A DNA stretch of 23,843 nt from QNES01 sp023143415 (GCA_030632725.1 DAOVUF010000036.1:1-23843); one strand, 5' to 3'. Positions 7,860 to 15,603 are shown, numbered from the stretch's first letter. A program made the numbers and translations. The notes: generated by a model from the sequence alone, not told the origin.

Positions 7860-8624
7860 TTATTGATTATCCTCAATAATTTCAGCTAAACAAGCGCGGC
7901 GTTGTAACCACATCACTCCCAATAAATCAACAATGCCTACCCCTAAACGGTTAAATAAGCCATATTTGGATTGCCCGCGTGTTCGAGGACGATGGTTCAC
8001 TTCTATTGAGACGATTTTTCCTCCATTTCGTAAAAATAGCGCGGGCAAGAAACGATGGTTATGGTTAAAATGCGGTAACGCTAAAAAGGCTTTGCGTGAA
8101 AATAGTTTGAGGCTACAACCTGTGTCAAGTGTGTTATCGTGCAATAAACGACGACGTATCCTGTTTGCAATCTGTGAAGAGATGCGTTTTAACAGGTTAT
8201 CATAACGCTTGCGCCTAATACCTGCAACCATTTGGAGCGTTTGCGGTGAATCAGAATCTTGTAAAACCGCTAATAAACGTGGAATGTCAGCGGGATCGTT
8301 TTGTCCATCACCATCTAAAGTGATAATCCATTCTGTTCGTGCCGCTTTAACACCGGTTAAAATAGCAATACTTTGTCCATAAGAATGGTGATGACGAATA
8401 AGGCGCAATTTTTTAAAATGGGTTGCAATATTTTGCAATGTTTGCCAACTGTTATCCTTGCTCCCGTCGTCAACATAAATCAGTTCATAAGCGATTTTGT
8501 CATCCAAAGCGGCACGAATTTCGTTAATTAAGGGTACGATATTGTCAGTTTCGTTATAAATAGGTACTAACACTGATAAACAGGGGATGTTATCGACTGA
8601 ATTTAAAAGAGGGTAATTATTCAA
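7860..8624 (-). CDS. Family 2 glycosyltransferase, polyprenyl-phosphate sugar synthase (ArnC/DPM1-like)
   Basis: This 254-residue enzyme has a GT-A fold. The opening strand is SVLVPIYNETDN (17-28), the nucleotide-sugar site is DDGS (52-55), DGDGQNDP (104-111) carries the metal-binding Asp-x-Asp, and a later RTRGQSKYG loop follows. These match dolichyl- or undecaprenyl-phosphate glycosyltransferases. Unlike ArnC or GtrB it has no clear pair of C-terminal membrane helices, only one short hydrophobic stretch, so it resembles the shorter DPM1 type. It is the first gene of the cassette with LAB_N and GT39 and probably supplies their lipid-linked sugar. The upstream site is AGAGAA. Confidence 0.9.
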   Translation of the reverse strand: MNNYPLLNSVDNIPCLSVLVPIYNETDNIVPLINEIRAALDDKIAYELIYVDDGSKDNSWQTLQNIATHFKKLRLIRHHHSYGQSIAILTGVKAARTEWIITLDGDGQNDPADIPRLLAVLQDSDSPQTLQMVAGIRRKRYDNLLKRISSQIANRIRRRLLHDNTLDTGCSLKLFSRKAFLALPHFNHNHRFLPALFLRNGGKIVSIEVNHRPRTRGQSKYGLFNRLGVGIVDLLGVMWLQRRACLAEIIEDNQ

Positions 8625-8633
8625 ATTAATTCT

Positions 8634-9140
8634 CTAAGGAATAATCCCAGAAGTAGCTGCATTAATTTCAATCTGTTTGCCATCACAATCAAGTTTAGCA
8701 GAAAAGCAGCCATTGAGTTGTCCAGTATCGGCATTGTACTTTTCAATAATCAATTTGGAGTCATGCTTATATCTCGCATGGCTACAAACTCCGTCCTTAG
8801 CATAAGGGGAATTAAGTAATGTGAGGTTAAATTTATTGCCCGTAAATGTACCTGTTTTTAACTGGGCTATTTTCAAATCTCGTAATTCAAACATCCCCAC
8901 TTCTTTAGTAATGAGTCCTAGACTAAATTTACCTTCAAAAAATTCCATCCCAGGATTTTTAAGACCATCGAATGGATTTGGGGCAGTGACAGGGATGGCT
9001 TTGCCATCCACTTTTAGGGTTATACCCGTTGGGCATTGACCAGATGATAACCAACTGCTTGAGCTGGGATCACTTCCTGTGGCACAGGCTGTTAGGGTTA
9101 AAGTCAGTATAATTGGTATTGTTAAATGTTTTTTATTCAT
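8634..9140 (-). CDS. Putative lipoprotein of unknown function
   Basis: From the ATG at 9140 the 168-residue product begins MNKKHLTIPIILTLTLTACA, a typical lipoprotein signal with lipobox LTAC and the lipid-bearing Cys at about residue 18. The longer reading frame upstream only runs through repeats and is rejected. The mature part contains four further cysteines (in SSGQCPTG, GVCSHAR, GCFSAK and LDCDGK), consistent with two disulfides in a small beta-rich domain. I do not recognise a family. It ends nine bases before the GT2 gene on the same strand and may be co-transcribed with the glycolipid cassette. Confidence 0.72.
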   Translation of the reverse strand: MNKKHLTIPIILTLTLTACATGSDPSSSSWLSSGQCPTGITLKVDGKAIPVTAPNPFDGLKNPGMEFFEGKFSLGLITKEVGMFELRDLKIAQLKTGTFTGNKFNLTLLNSPYAKDGVCSHARYKHDSKLIIEKYNADTGQLNGCFSAKLDCDGKQIEINAATSGIIP

Positions 9141-9174
9141 TTTAAAACCGTTCGCAATTCTGTTGTTAAATAGT

Positions 9175-9225
9175 CCAAAGCTGAAGCGTTGTATTCTTAT
9201 ACAAAGCTGAAGCGTTGTACTCCAA
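9175..9225. repeat. Direct repeat pair, CAAAGCTGAAGCGTTG family
   Basis: Two units, CCAAAGCTGAAGCGTTGTA at 9175 and CAAAGCTGAAGCGTTGTA from 9202, match the pair upstream of gltD. They lie in the leader of the lipoprotein gene. Confidence 0.8.
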
Positions 9226-9238
9226 AGTATAAAGAATT

Positions 9239-9275
9239 GTAGGGTGGGCAAAGTGTTTTAGTTGCCCACCTCTAC
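9239..9275. terminator. Hairpin repeat GTAGGGTGGGCAA / TTGCCCACCTCTAC
   Basis: A 13-base arm GTAGGGTGGGCAA pairs with TTGCCCACCTCTAC with one bulge, leaving a 10-base loop. It stands 13 bases after the stop of the minus-strand LprI-like gene and could end its transcript, but no long T-run follows on that strand. It may simply be another dispersed repeat. Confidence 0.45.
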
Positions 9276-9287
9276 TCCAAAAAAATA

Positions 9288-9884
9288 TTAGAACGCATAA
9301 CGCACTAAAAATTCAATGCGTTCTTTGTAAAATTGCCATGCACAACTTGTATCGCAATTAGACTCACTCAATTTTCTATCCCGTTCTTTTAGCCATTCAC
9401 GTTGATCCTGCGCCAAGTCTTCTTGCACTGGTTTAAAGAGTTTAGCAATACGCCCATCAGCGTGTTTTAATAATAGGCTGTTGCAAATCTTTTTTTCAAC
9501 GAGAGTACTTGCCCTTTCACAGTTAAAAGAGGCTTGCTTTACTAATCCAAGTTGTTCAATTCTCACCTGATAAAACCTGATATCACAATCTGGTTTTGTA
9601 CACTTTCGCAATTCAAAATTCCGTTCTTTTAACCACCGACGTTGATCTTTCAATAATAGACTACGTTCTGTTCTATCCAGAATATTCCGCAATTGCTTAT
9701 AGGCACTTGCCATTTTTTCATCAGCGAGACTGAGTTTAGGGTTATCGCAAATGATATATTCAGCCTCTATTGAGGCTTCACTACAGTCGAAATTGGCTGC
9801 CGCTAACGAGACACTGATACAAATCAGGAGCACAGCCAATATTATGTTACTATTTAGGGAAAATATCTTGTAAAAAAACATCAT
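9288..9884 (-). CDS. Exported protein with two LprI-like (DUF1311) domains
   Basis: This protein of about 198 residues starts with a signal peptide (MMFFYKIFSLNSNIILAVLL, ending near SLAAA). Two copies of a cysteine-bearing LprI-like module follow: FDCSEASIEAEYIICDNPKL with DQRRWLKER, then FNCERASTLVEKKICNSLLL with DQREWLKER. Each keeps the paired cysteines and the x-QR-WLKER helix of the family. LprI-type domains include lysozyme inhibitors, but most members have no tested function. I chose the double ATG at 9884 or 9881, which has GGAG just upstream, over an ATG seven codons earlier. A plus-strand lytic transglycosylase starts 77 bases away, so a cell-wall link is conceivable. Confidence 0.82.
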   Translation of the reverse strand: MMFFYKIFSLNSNIILAVLLICISVSLAAANFDCSEASIEAEYIICDNPKLSLADEKMASAYKQLRNILDRTERSLLLKDQRRWLKERNFELRKCTKPDCDIRFYQVRIEQLGLVKQASFNCERASTLVEKKICNSLLLKHADGRIAKLFKPVQEDLAQDQREWLKERDRKLSESNCDTSCAWQFYKERIEFLVRYAF

Positions 9885-9961
9885 TATCTCCAAATAAATT
9901 GGCATTGTAATTTAACATAAACTTTTGTATGTGTCACTATTTTTTGAGGAAATCAATCTGA

Positions 9962-10600
9962 ATGAAACAAATAAGCCTAATTATTTCTTTTATTTTAATA
10001 CTCATACAGCCTGTGGCTGCTGATCAAATATCTATTAAAACAACGGTTGTTTATAAATACATTGATGCAAAAGGAGTATTACATTTAAGCAATAAGCCCC
10101 CTAAAAAAAGTGAGCAAGTGTTGTATGCACGTAGTTATATCGTACCATCTTATCCGCAACAATTGGCATCAGATTTGCACGGAAAACAGGGAAAAACGCA
10201 TCATAAATATAATGACTACGCACCTTTGATTGAAGCCGCCGCCCAAAATGCCAATTTACCCCCTGCCTTATTACATGCTGTGGTTCAAGTTGAATCCAAT
10301 TATAACCCAAAAGCGGTTTCTCCAAAAGGTGCGGTGGGGCTTATGCAATTCATGCCTGCGACTGCTAAACGTTATGGTGTGACAGATCGTACTGATCCTG
10401 CTGCCAGCCTCAACGGCGGAGCACAGTATCTCCGCGATTTATTAACACGATTTAATGAAGACTTATCTTTAGCTCTGGCAGCTTATAATGCGGGAGAGAA
10501 TGCTGTGAAACGCTATGGCAATACTATTCCGCCTTATCAAGAGACAAGAAATTATGTTCAAAAGGTAAAGAAATTATATTTTAGGCTACAAGTTCTTTGA
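9962..10600 (+). CDS. Lytic murein transglycosylase, DUF4124 plus SLT domain
   Basis: The 212-residue product has a signal peptide (about 1-20, ending PVAA), a DUF4124 segment (YKYIDAKGVLHLSNKPP, 31-47) and an SLT domain from about 85. The catalytic Glu is residue 111 in VQVESNYNP. GLMQFMP (126-132) and AYNAGE (174-179) are the other SLT hallmarks. It would cleave the glycan strand between MurNAc and GlcNAc in the periplasm. GAGGAAA lies upstream of the ATG. It is divergent from the LprI-like gene and probably monocistronic, being followed by a strong hairpin. Confidence 0.93.
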   Translation: MKQISLIISFILILIQPVAADQISIKTTVVYKYIDAKGVLHLSNKPPKKSEQVLYARSYIVPSYPQQLASDLHGKQGKTHHKYNDYAPLIEAAAQNANLPPALLHAVVQVESNYNPKAVSPKGAVGLMQFMPATAKRYGVTDRTDPAASLNGGAQYLRDLLTRFNEDLSLALAAYNAGENAVKRYGNTIPPYQETRNYVQKVKKLYFRLQVL

Positions 10601-10634
10601 ATCAACTATTCCGCCTTGAAATGCGAATTAAGAG

Positions 10635-10676
10635 TTTAAAGCCAAACCTGACAGGTTTTTAAAACCTGTCAGGTTT
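10635..10676. repeat. CCTGACAGG palindromic repeat, left copy
   Basis: AAACCTGACAGGTTTT (10644-10659), one base, then the exact complement (10661-10676), preceded by TTTAAAGCC. The same unit occurs in reverse orientation at 13098-13138, on the other side of the cyclase-like gene. It may also terminate the transglycosylase transcript. Confidence 0.9.
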
Positions 10677-10709
10677 AGTTTTGTGTATTATTCAATTCTC
10701 ATTCCTAAG

Positions 10710-10761
10710 TTGGAGTTCAACGCTTTCGCTTTGGAATAGGAGTTCAACGCTTTCGCTTTGG
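10710..10761. repeat. Direct repeat pair, GGAGTTCAACGCTTTCGC family
   Basis: Two units of GGAGTTCAACGCTTTCGC plus TTTGG (10710-10734 and 10739-10761) are the reverse complement of the CCAAAGC family seen at 3977 and 9175. They lie about 45 bases upstream of the cyclase-like gene. Confidence 0.85.
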
Positions 10762-10806
10762 AATAGTTAAATCGTTGAATTCCATAAATAAAGGTGATGA
10801 TTTATT

Positions 10807-13071
10807 ATGTTAAAGCTGTTTAAAAAAGACCAAACTTCTGATAAATCGGGAAAATTGGCAACACTAACTGTACAGCCATTATGCCAGCCATCTATTAATT
10901 TGATGAACTTTGTGACGGGTATTGATAATGTACATATTGATGTCTTTCTTAGTCCACGTTTTATGGATTGGAGTCATCGCCTCATTTCTGAATTACTGAA
11001 TGAGCGTAGTAGCGACAAAAGACGTTTTACAGATAAGCCATCAAAAAATGTGTTGAAACAACTAGAGGCGTTTGGTCATTGTTATGCACAAATGCTCACG
11101 GATGCGATACATCGTGTTAAAGAAAGTAAAGGCATAGATTCTATACAACTATTTCAAATCGCTGTCATTAAATTTGTATTAACTACAGTATTCGCTGAAA
11201 CGGATAAGTTGTTATATAAATTAAGAAAAGCGAGCATTAAAGAGAGCCAACGAAAACTTGAATTATCGGAGCGTATTACTTGGATAAATCAAAATAAGAA
11301 TAATTTGTCATACCAAGTCACTTATGAAATCTTTTCCCAATTACTTTGGGTTGAAAAGGGGAGTGTAAATAAAATACGCGATTCTTTATTAGGAATGGCT
11401 TGGACAATTCCTGAAGATTTGTTATCTAATCCGTTACTAAAAACACCAGATAAGCGCAACCATGAAATATTGATGAAGCATTATGTTTTGTTATCCAAAT
11501 ATCCAGACAGTTATTATGGTTTTGAACGCCTATCTCTCCTGATTGATACATTACTTGATAAAATAGCTAAATCCTGCCAGATAGAAATTGCATCCTGTGC
11601 TGATAATCAAATCATTGATGAAAATAGGGCAAACATTCCTTTTTCTTGGAAAGATGTCCCTGCCAATATGGCACTGTTGTTTGATTTGGAGAATACACAG
11701 CAGGCTTTGGCAGAAGAATCAACTAACGCTCTGCTTAAAGCGACATTTCAATCTCAACAGAAAGCTAATGAAATATTGAAACAGGGTTTACGCAAAGCAC
11801 AAGTGATTAAACATCTATTGGCTGCGTATGAAACGCCGCTTATGTATAACAACTATTTTAAACTGATTAAGCCCTATTTACTCTATCAAACTCTTTGCAA
11901 TGAGGCTGATGACTTTGAAGTTGAACTGAAATTACAAAATCAACTTAAAATCAGACCTTTATGTCGTTCAGATAAAAAATCCTTATCAATCAATCAGTTA
12001 AAAAACTCTAAAAAACGTTTAGCCAAATTAGCACAAAAACCAGATGGAGCGATTTTAAGACGCTTTATCACTGACTTTATCACCTACCGACGGGATTTAA
12101 AATATTATCGCTTGATACATGAGGCGATGGAAAAAGTTCATCTCTTAAATGATGAATCAGATGTGCAATTGTCTCGAAGCAACGGCATGTTGTATGAATT
12201 TATGGTGCCAGGTGAACAGACAAAAACGTCTGAATCTATCCGTTGTCATGTGATTCTCAAGGCGGATCTTCGTGGTTCTACGACAATGACAGCTGAACTT
12301 TGTCGGCGGGAACTCAGCCCTGCAACACATTTTAGTCGCAATTTTTTTAATCCGATTCGTAAGTGCATTGAAAATTTTGGGGCGGAAAAAGTGTTTATTG
12401 AGGGGGATGCTGTTATTCTCAGCTTGTTTGAGTACCAAAAATCGCCCGATCAATGGTTAGCCGTCGCACGCGCTTGTGGTTTGGCAAAATGTATGTTAGC
12501 CGTTGTTGAAAAGCAAAATGAGGTGAGTCGCGCTTATGATTTGCCAGAATTGGAGTTGGGGATTGGTATTTGTTACTCTCCCAATGCTCCCCAATTTTTG
12601 TATGATGGTGATGATAGAATTATGATTTCACCAGCGATTGGTGATGCGGATCGTCTTTCATCATGCTCATGGAAACTACGGCATAAATATTCGCAAGTTT
12701 CTAACTTATTGACGAATGTCATGGTTTTTCAACAAGCACCTTATGACGCATTTAAGGGCGAAAAAGGAATGACGAATTTTCGGTATAACCTTAATGGAAT
12801 CAATTTAGAAGAGGCGGCTTTTAAAAAATTACAAAACGAGATGGCTTTACGTCACTTAAATATTCGTTTACCTGGCGATGAACATTCTACCCATTTTTAT
12901 ATCGGCTATTATCCTGATGCTCAAGGAGAAAGCCATCATGTTGTGATCCGCGAAGCTCAAGTCAAAGTGTGGCAAGAAGAGGGCGAAGATTATCCTTTGA
13001 CAGATAACTTATATTATGAAGCAGTGACGAATAGAACGATTCTTAATGCAATCAAAAAACGGGGATTTTAA
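10807..13071 (+). CDS. Large protein with unknown helical N-terminus and divergent class III nucleotidyl cyclase domain
   Basis: Residues 1 to about 475 of this 754-residue protein are mostly helical and charged, without membrane segments or a family I recognise. From about 480 the pattern is that of a class III cyclase. VILKADLRGSTTM has Asp487 as the first metal ligand, FIEGDAVILSLF has Asp534 as the second (spacing 47), and ISPAIGDADRLSS aligns with the usual AVNxAARL. Arg616 is kept, but the transition-state Asn is replaced by Gly612. The domain may make a cyclic nucleotide with altered chemistry or bind one without catalysis. About 100 further residues follow (IRLPGDEHSTHFYIGYYPDA onward). 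It is monocistronic, bracketed by inverted copies of one repeat, and probably cytosolic. Confidence 0.7.
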   Translation: MLKLFKKDQTSDKSGKLATLTVQPLCQPSINLMNFVTGIDNVHIDVFLSPRFMDWSHRLISELLNERSSDKRRFTDKPSKNVLKQLEAFGHCYAQMLTDAIHRVKESKGIDSIQLFQIAVIKFVLTTVFAETDKLLYKLRKASIKESQRKLELSERITWINQNKNNLSYQVTYEIFSQLLWVEKGSVNKIRDSLLGMAWTIPEDLLSNPLLKTPDKRNHEILMKHYVLLSKYPDSYYGFERLSLLIDTLLDKIAKSCQIEIASCADNQIIDENRANIPFSWKDVPANMALLFDLENTQQALAEESTNALLKATFQSQQKANEILKQGLRKAQVIKHLLAAYETPLMYNNYFKLIKPYLLYQTLCNEADDFEVELKLQNQLKIRPLCRSDKKSLSINQLKNSKKRLAKLAQKPDGAILRRFITDFITYRRDLKYYRLIHEAMEKVHLLNDESDVQLSRSNGMLYEFMVPGEQTKTSESIRCHVILKADLRGSTTMTAELCRRELSPATHFSRNFFNPIRKCIENFGAEKVFIEGDAVILSLFEYQKSPDQWLAVARACGLAKCMLAVVEKQNEVSRAYDLPELELGIGICYSPNAPQFLYDGDDRIMISPAIGDADRLSSCSWKLRHKYSQVSNLLTNVMVFQQAPYDAFKGEKGMTNFRYNLNGINLEEAAFKKLQNEMALRHLNIRLPGDEHSTHFYIGYYPDAQGESHHVVIREAQVKVWQEEGEDYPLTDNLYYEAVTNRTILNAIKKRGF

Positions 13072-13097
13072 GGAAAATTAAATCATATCCGAAATTC

Positions 13098-13138
13098 AAC
13101 CTGACAGGTTTTGAAAACCTGTCAGGTTTGGCTTTAAA
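13098..13138. repeat. CCTGACAGG palindromic repeat, right copy (inverted)
   Basis: AACCTGACAGGTTTT, one base, then its complement, followed by GGCTTTAAA. Read on the minus strand, it matches 10635-10676 at every position but the loop base and the last base. It stands 27 bases after the stop of the cyclase-like gene and can fold as a terminator-like hairpin. Confidence 0.9.
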
Positions 13139-13221
13139 GGTTTTGGAAGTTATTTAAGTCTCATTCCTAAGTACAGGTATTTTGGAGTCCTCGAATGAAC
13201 TCCAAATTTAAAATTCCAAAT

Positions 13222-13680
13222 TTAAGACCATTCTGCCAATATGTTATCCAAACTTGATTGAGCCAAACCCTTAATGCGTTTAATCAAGTCATCATGAGAA
13301 GCAAACGGTTCAAATTTTGACCTTTTTCTCTGATTGATTATGTTCCTGATGACATTTTGTTTAGCATTTACGCTTTTCAATTTGTCGATCAGTTCAGGGA
13401 TAGGTAAGCTATTAACCGTTTCCAAAAGTGTTAGAGACGGTTTCTTTGGTACCTGTTTTTTCGCAGAAGCAGAACCTTTTGCCTTAGAAACTGGCTTACT
13501 GCTAGGTTTCCTACTTGATTCATCAGCGGAAGTCATGTTTGCGGCTTCTACTAACGATTCTAATATCTTAATCTCCTCGTTTACTTGATCCCTTAGCGAC
13601 TTCAAGAATTCAAGGTGTTCACGCAAAGCAGACTCTTTGGTGGGCTGTGCGCGAGATTTACTTTTAGATGGACTCGCCAT
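13222..13680 (-). CDS. Small basic protein with possible C-terminal helix-hairpin-helix; unknown function
   Basis: The product has 152 residues. It has a basic head (MASPSKSKSRAQPTK), a predicted coiled helix (ALREHLEFLKSLRDQVNEEI), a lysine/serine/proline-rich linker (about 60-85), and a C-terminal domain ending IINQRKRSKFEPFASHDDLI and KGLAQSSLDNILAEW. The C-terminal order (a short turn, x-IIxxRxxxxF, x-DLIxRIKGL) resembles ComEA-type helix-hairpin-helix DNA-binding repeats, but the usual LPGIG turn is absent. DNA binding is a reasonable inference given the net charge. It has its own intergenic space on both sides, and the ATG at 13680 is preceded by GAAAGGAA. Confidence 0.6.
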   Translation of the reverse strand: MASPSKSKSRAQPTKESALREHLEFLKSLRDQVNEEIKILESLVEAANMTSADESSRKPSSKPVSKAKGSASAKKQVPKKPSLTLLETVNSLPIPELIDKLKSVNAKQNVIRNIINQRKRSKFEPFASHDDLIKRIKGLAQSSLDNILAEWS

Positions 13681-13836
13681 AAAATATTCCTTTCTAGTTT
13701 TTGAAGAAAAATTAATTTAAACATTAAAATTTCAATTAAGAAGTATTCTAATTCGTTTCTTAAATTTTAGCAAGCCTTTTTTATCTTTTAAGAACCCATT
13801 CTACTATTATTCTATTAATAACGACAAAGAGAATAA

Positions 13837-13967
13837 GAACCTATCCGGCCCTATTCAAAAATGCAGAATAATGAATAAAAATAGTTGGTTTTTTGACAAT
13901 GAGGTTTAAGAAATCCGATTTTTCCAAAGATTTCTAAGCTCAAAAACGAATAGGGCCGGATAGGTTC
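13837..13967. repeat. Inverted repeat with 20-base perfect arms
   Basis: GAACCTATCCGGCCCTATTC (13837-13856) is exactly complementary to 13948-13967. The 91-base centre contains GTTTAAGAAATCCGATTTTT, which recurs in reverse inside the large palindrome after fccB (15472-15491). No open frame worth reporting lies inside. It occupies much of the 449-base gap 13681-14129. Confidence 0.88.
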
Positions 13968-14070
13968 AACTACAAGGATTATTTATAATAAAGGAGTGAT
14001 TAAAAAACATTATCAAAATCAAATAGTTAATAAATACAGACTAATTATTTTATAAATAATCCTTGTAGTT
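13968..14070. repeat. Inverted repeat with 21-base perfect arms, abutting the previous one
   Basis: The left arm AACTACAAGGATTATTTATA (13968-13987, plus one more A) is complementary to 14050-14070. It begins at the very next base after the previous inverted repeat ends. The 11-base word ATAGGTTCAAC flanks it at 13960-13970 and 14098-14108. It ends 59 bases before the fccB start. Confidence 0.85.
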
Positions 14071-14110
14071 ATTGTGTTTGGGTTAAATATTAGTGAAATA
14101 GGTTCAACGT

Positions 14111-14116
14111 TATAAT
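14111..14116 (+). promoter_or_regulatory. Possible -10 box of the fccB promoter
   Basis: A perfect TATAAT lies 14 bases before the fccB start codon. No good -35 box is found 16-18 bases upstream, and a start from here would leave almost no leader, so an extended or activator-dependent promoter would be needed. Confidence 0.3.
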
Positions 14117-14129
14117 AGATGGATAAATC

Positions 14130-15425
14130 ATGTCAAACATAAGTCGTAGAAGTTTTCTCTGTATGACGACTGGAGCCACTCTAGTCGCTTACGCGCCTGT
14201 GATTATGGCGCAGACAAAAAAAGTGGTGATTATTGGTGGCGGAGTAGGCGGCATCATCGCTGCTAAAGAGATTCGCAAAGCGGATTCAACAATTGAAGTC
14301 ACATTAATTGAGCGGAATAAATACTATCATACCGGCTTTATGAGTAATGAAGTATTAAGTGGTGATCGAACTATTGATGCTATTAAATTTAACTATAATC
14401 GCTTTCATAAGTATGGCATCAAAATGGTTTATAATCGCGCCATTGGTATTGATCCCAGAAAGAAAAAGGTGAGTCTTCAAGGGGGGGGAAAGATAGCTTA
14501 TGATCGTTTGATTGTCTCCCCCGGCATTGATTTTCAGTGGGATGCGATTGAGGGATACGACGAAACAGTTATTGACAAAATACCCCATGCTTGGAAAGCG
14601 GGTTCACAGACAGTCATTTTACGCAAACAGTTGGAAGCCATGAAAGATGGGGGAACAGTTATTATATCTGTGCCGCGACAACCGTCAAGTTGTCCAATTG
14701 CCCCTTATGAACGCGCCAGCCTGATTGCCCTCTATCTCAAACAATATAAGTCGAAATCAAAAGTGTTGGTTTTGGATGCGAAAAGTGCCATTCCCCAACA
14801 AGAATCGTTTATTCAAGGTTGGGAGAAACTCTATGGATTTGGTACGGATAATAGCTTGATCGAGTGGATTCCCGCCCATGATGGGGGAACTGTTATGAGC
14901 GTTGATGTCGATCATAAGACTGTTATCGCAGGTGAGTTTGAAGATGAATATACGGCAGAAGTTATCAATATCATTCCACCGCAAATCGCAGGGCGAATTG
15001 CTAAAGAGAGTGGTTTAGTCGATGAAAGCGGGTGGTGCCCTGTCAATCAGAAAACTTTTGAATCCCGTTTGCAAAAAGACATTTATGTCATTGGCGATGC
15101 TTGTATTACTAAAATGCCTAAATCCGCTTATTCTGCCAACACGCAAGCCAAGATTTGCGCCAAAGCAATTGTGTTAGCATTTCGTGGTATAAATGAAATG
15201 CCCGTTAAATCTCATTTTAACACTTGTTATAGTATTGTTGGAAAGGATTTTGGGATTTCATCGGCTGCCGTATATCGTTTAGAAGGTGATACGATTCAAG
15301 CCGTTAAGGATGCTGATGGAATTTCTCACCATGCGGAATCGTTTGAATATAGAAAACGTGAGGTGGTTTCTGCGCGTAGGTGGTATAAAAAGATAACTCA
15401 GGAATTGTTTTATTTTAATGATTAA
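14130..15425 (+). CDS. fccB: Flavocytochrome c sulfide dehydrogenase flavoprotein subunit, FccB/SoxF-like
   Basis: This 431-residue periplasmic flavoprotein should oxidise sulfide and pass electrons to a c-type cytochrome. A twin-arginine signal (SRRSFLCM at 5-12, cut near VIMAQ) implies folded export. The FAD site is VVIIGGGVGG (32-41), a later FAD motif is IGDACI (321-326), and HAWKAGSQT and YERAS are family signatures. Both redox cysteines are present: Cys188 in SCPIAPYER and Cys303 in GWCPVNQKTFES. The cysteine that binds FAD covalently in the Allochromatium enzyme (YYTCYLSNEV) is Gly69 here (YHTGFMSNEV). No cytochrome subunit gene fccA is adjacent. A noncovalent relative acting as a sulfide:acceptor reductase is the main alternative. 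Confidence 0.88.
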   Translation: MSNISRRSFLCMTTGATLVAYAPVIMAQTKKVVIIGGGVGGIIAAKEIRKADSTIEVTLIERNKYYHTGFMSNEVLSGDRTIDAIKFNYNRFHKYGIKMVYNRAIGIDPRKKKVSLQGGGKIAYDRLIVSPGIDFQWDAIEGYDETVIDKIPHAWKAGSQTVILRKQLEAMKDGGTVIISVPRQPSSCPIAPYERASLIALYLKQYKSKSKVLVLDAKSAIPQQESFIQGWEKLYGFGTDNSLIEWIPAHDGGTVMSVDVDHKTVIAGEFEDEYTAEVINIIPPQIAGRIAKESGLVDESGWCPVNQKTFESRLQKDIYVIGDACITKMPKSAYSANTQAKICAKAIVLAFRGINEMPVKSHFNTCYSIVGKDFGISSAAVYRLEGDTIQAVKDADGISHHAESFEYRKREVVSARRWYKKITQELFYFND

Positions 15426-15603
15426 CTGATGTGACGCACTATGTTTCCAAGAGGTTTAAGCGATTTTTTCAAAAAATCGGATTTCTTAAACATCGTTTCG
15501 CCGCTTAGAAATCCGATTTTTTTTTCAAAAATCGGATTTCTTAAACCTCGTTTCGCCGCTTCTTAAACCTCTTGGAAACATAGTGCGTCACATCAGTTAA
15601 TCA
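15419..15603. repeat. Large inverted repeat with 42-base perfect arms overlapping the end of fccB
   Basis: The left arm (15419-15460, beginning TGATTAACTGATGTGACGCA) is exactly complementary to 15562-15603. It includes the last coding codon and stop of fccB. The 101-base centre is itself made of smaller palindromic pieces (AAATCCGATTTTT and its complement, TCGTTTCGCCGCTT twice). It lies between convergent genes and can serve as a bidirectional terminator. Confidence 0.92.

Noticed and set aside
9141..9251. 37-residue N-terminal extension of the lipoprotein
   Set aside because: The extension is made of dispersed repeats, and the internal ATG begins a perfect lipoprotein signal.
12157..12453. 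98-residue minus-strand reading frame inside the cyclase-like gene
   Set aside because: It overlaps the conserved cyclase motifs on the plus strand and has no features of its own.
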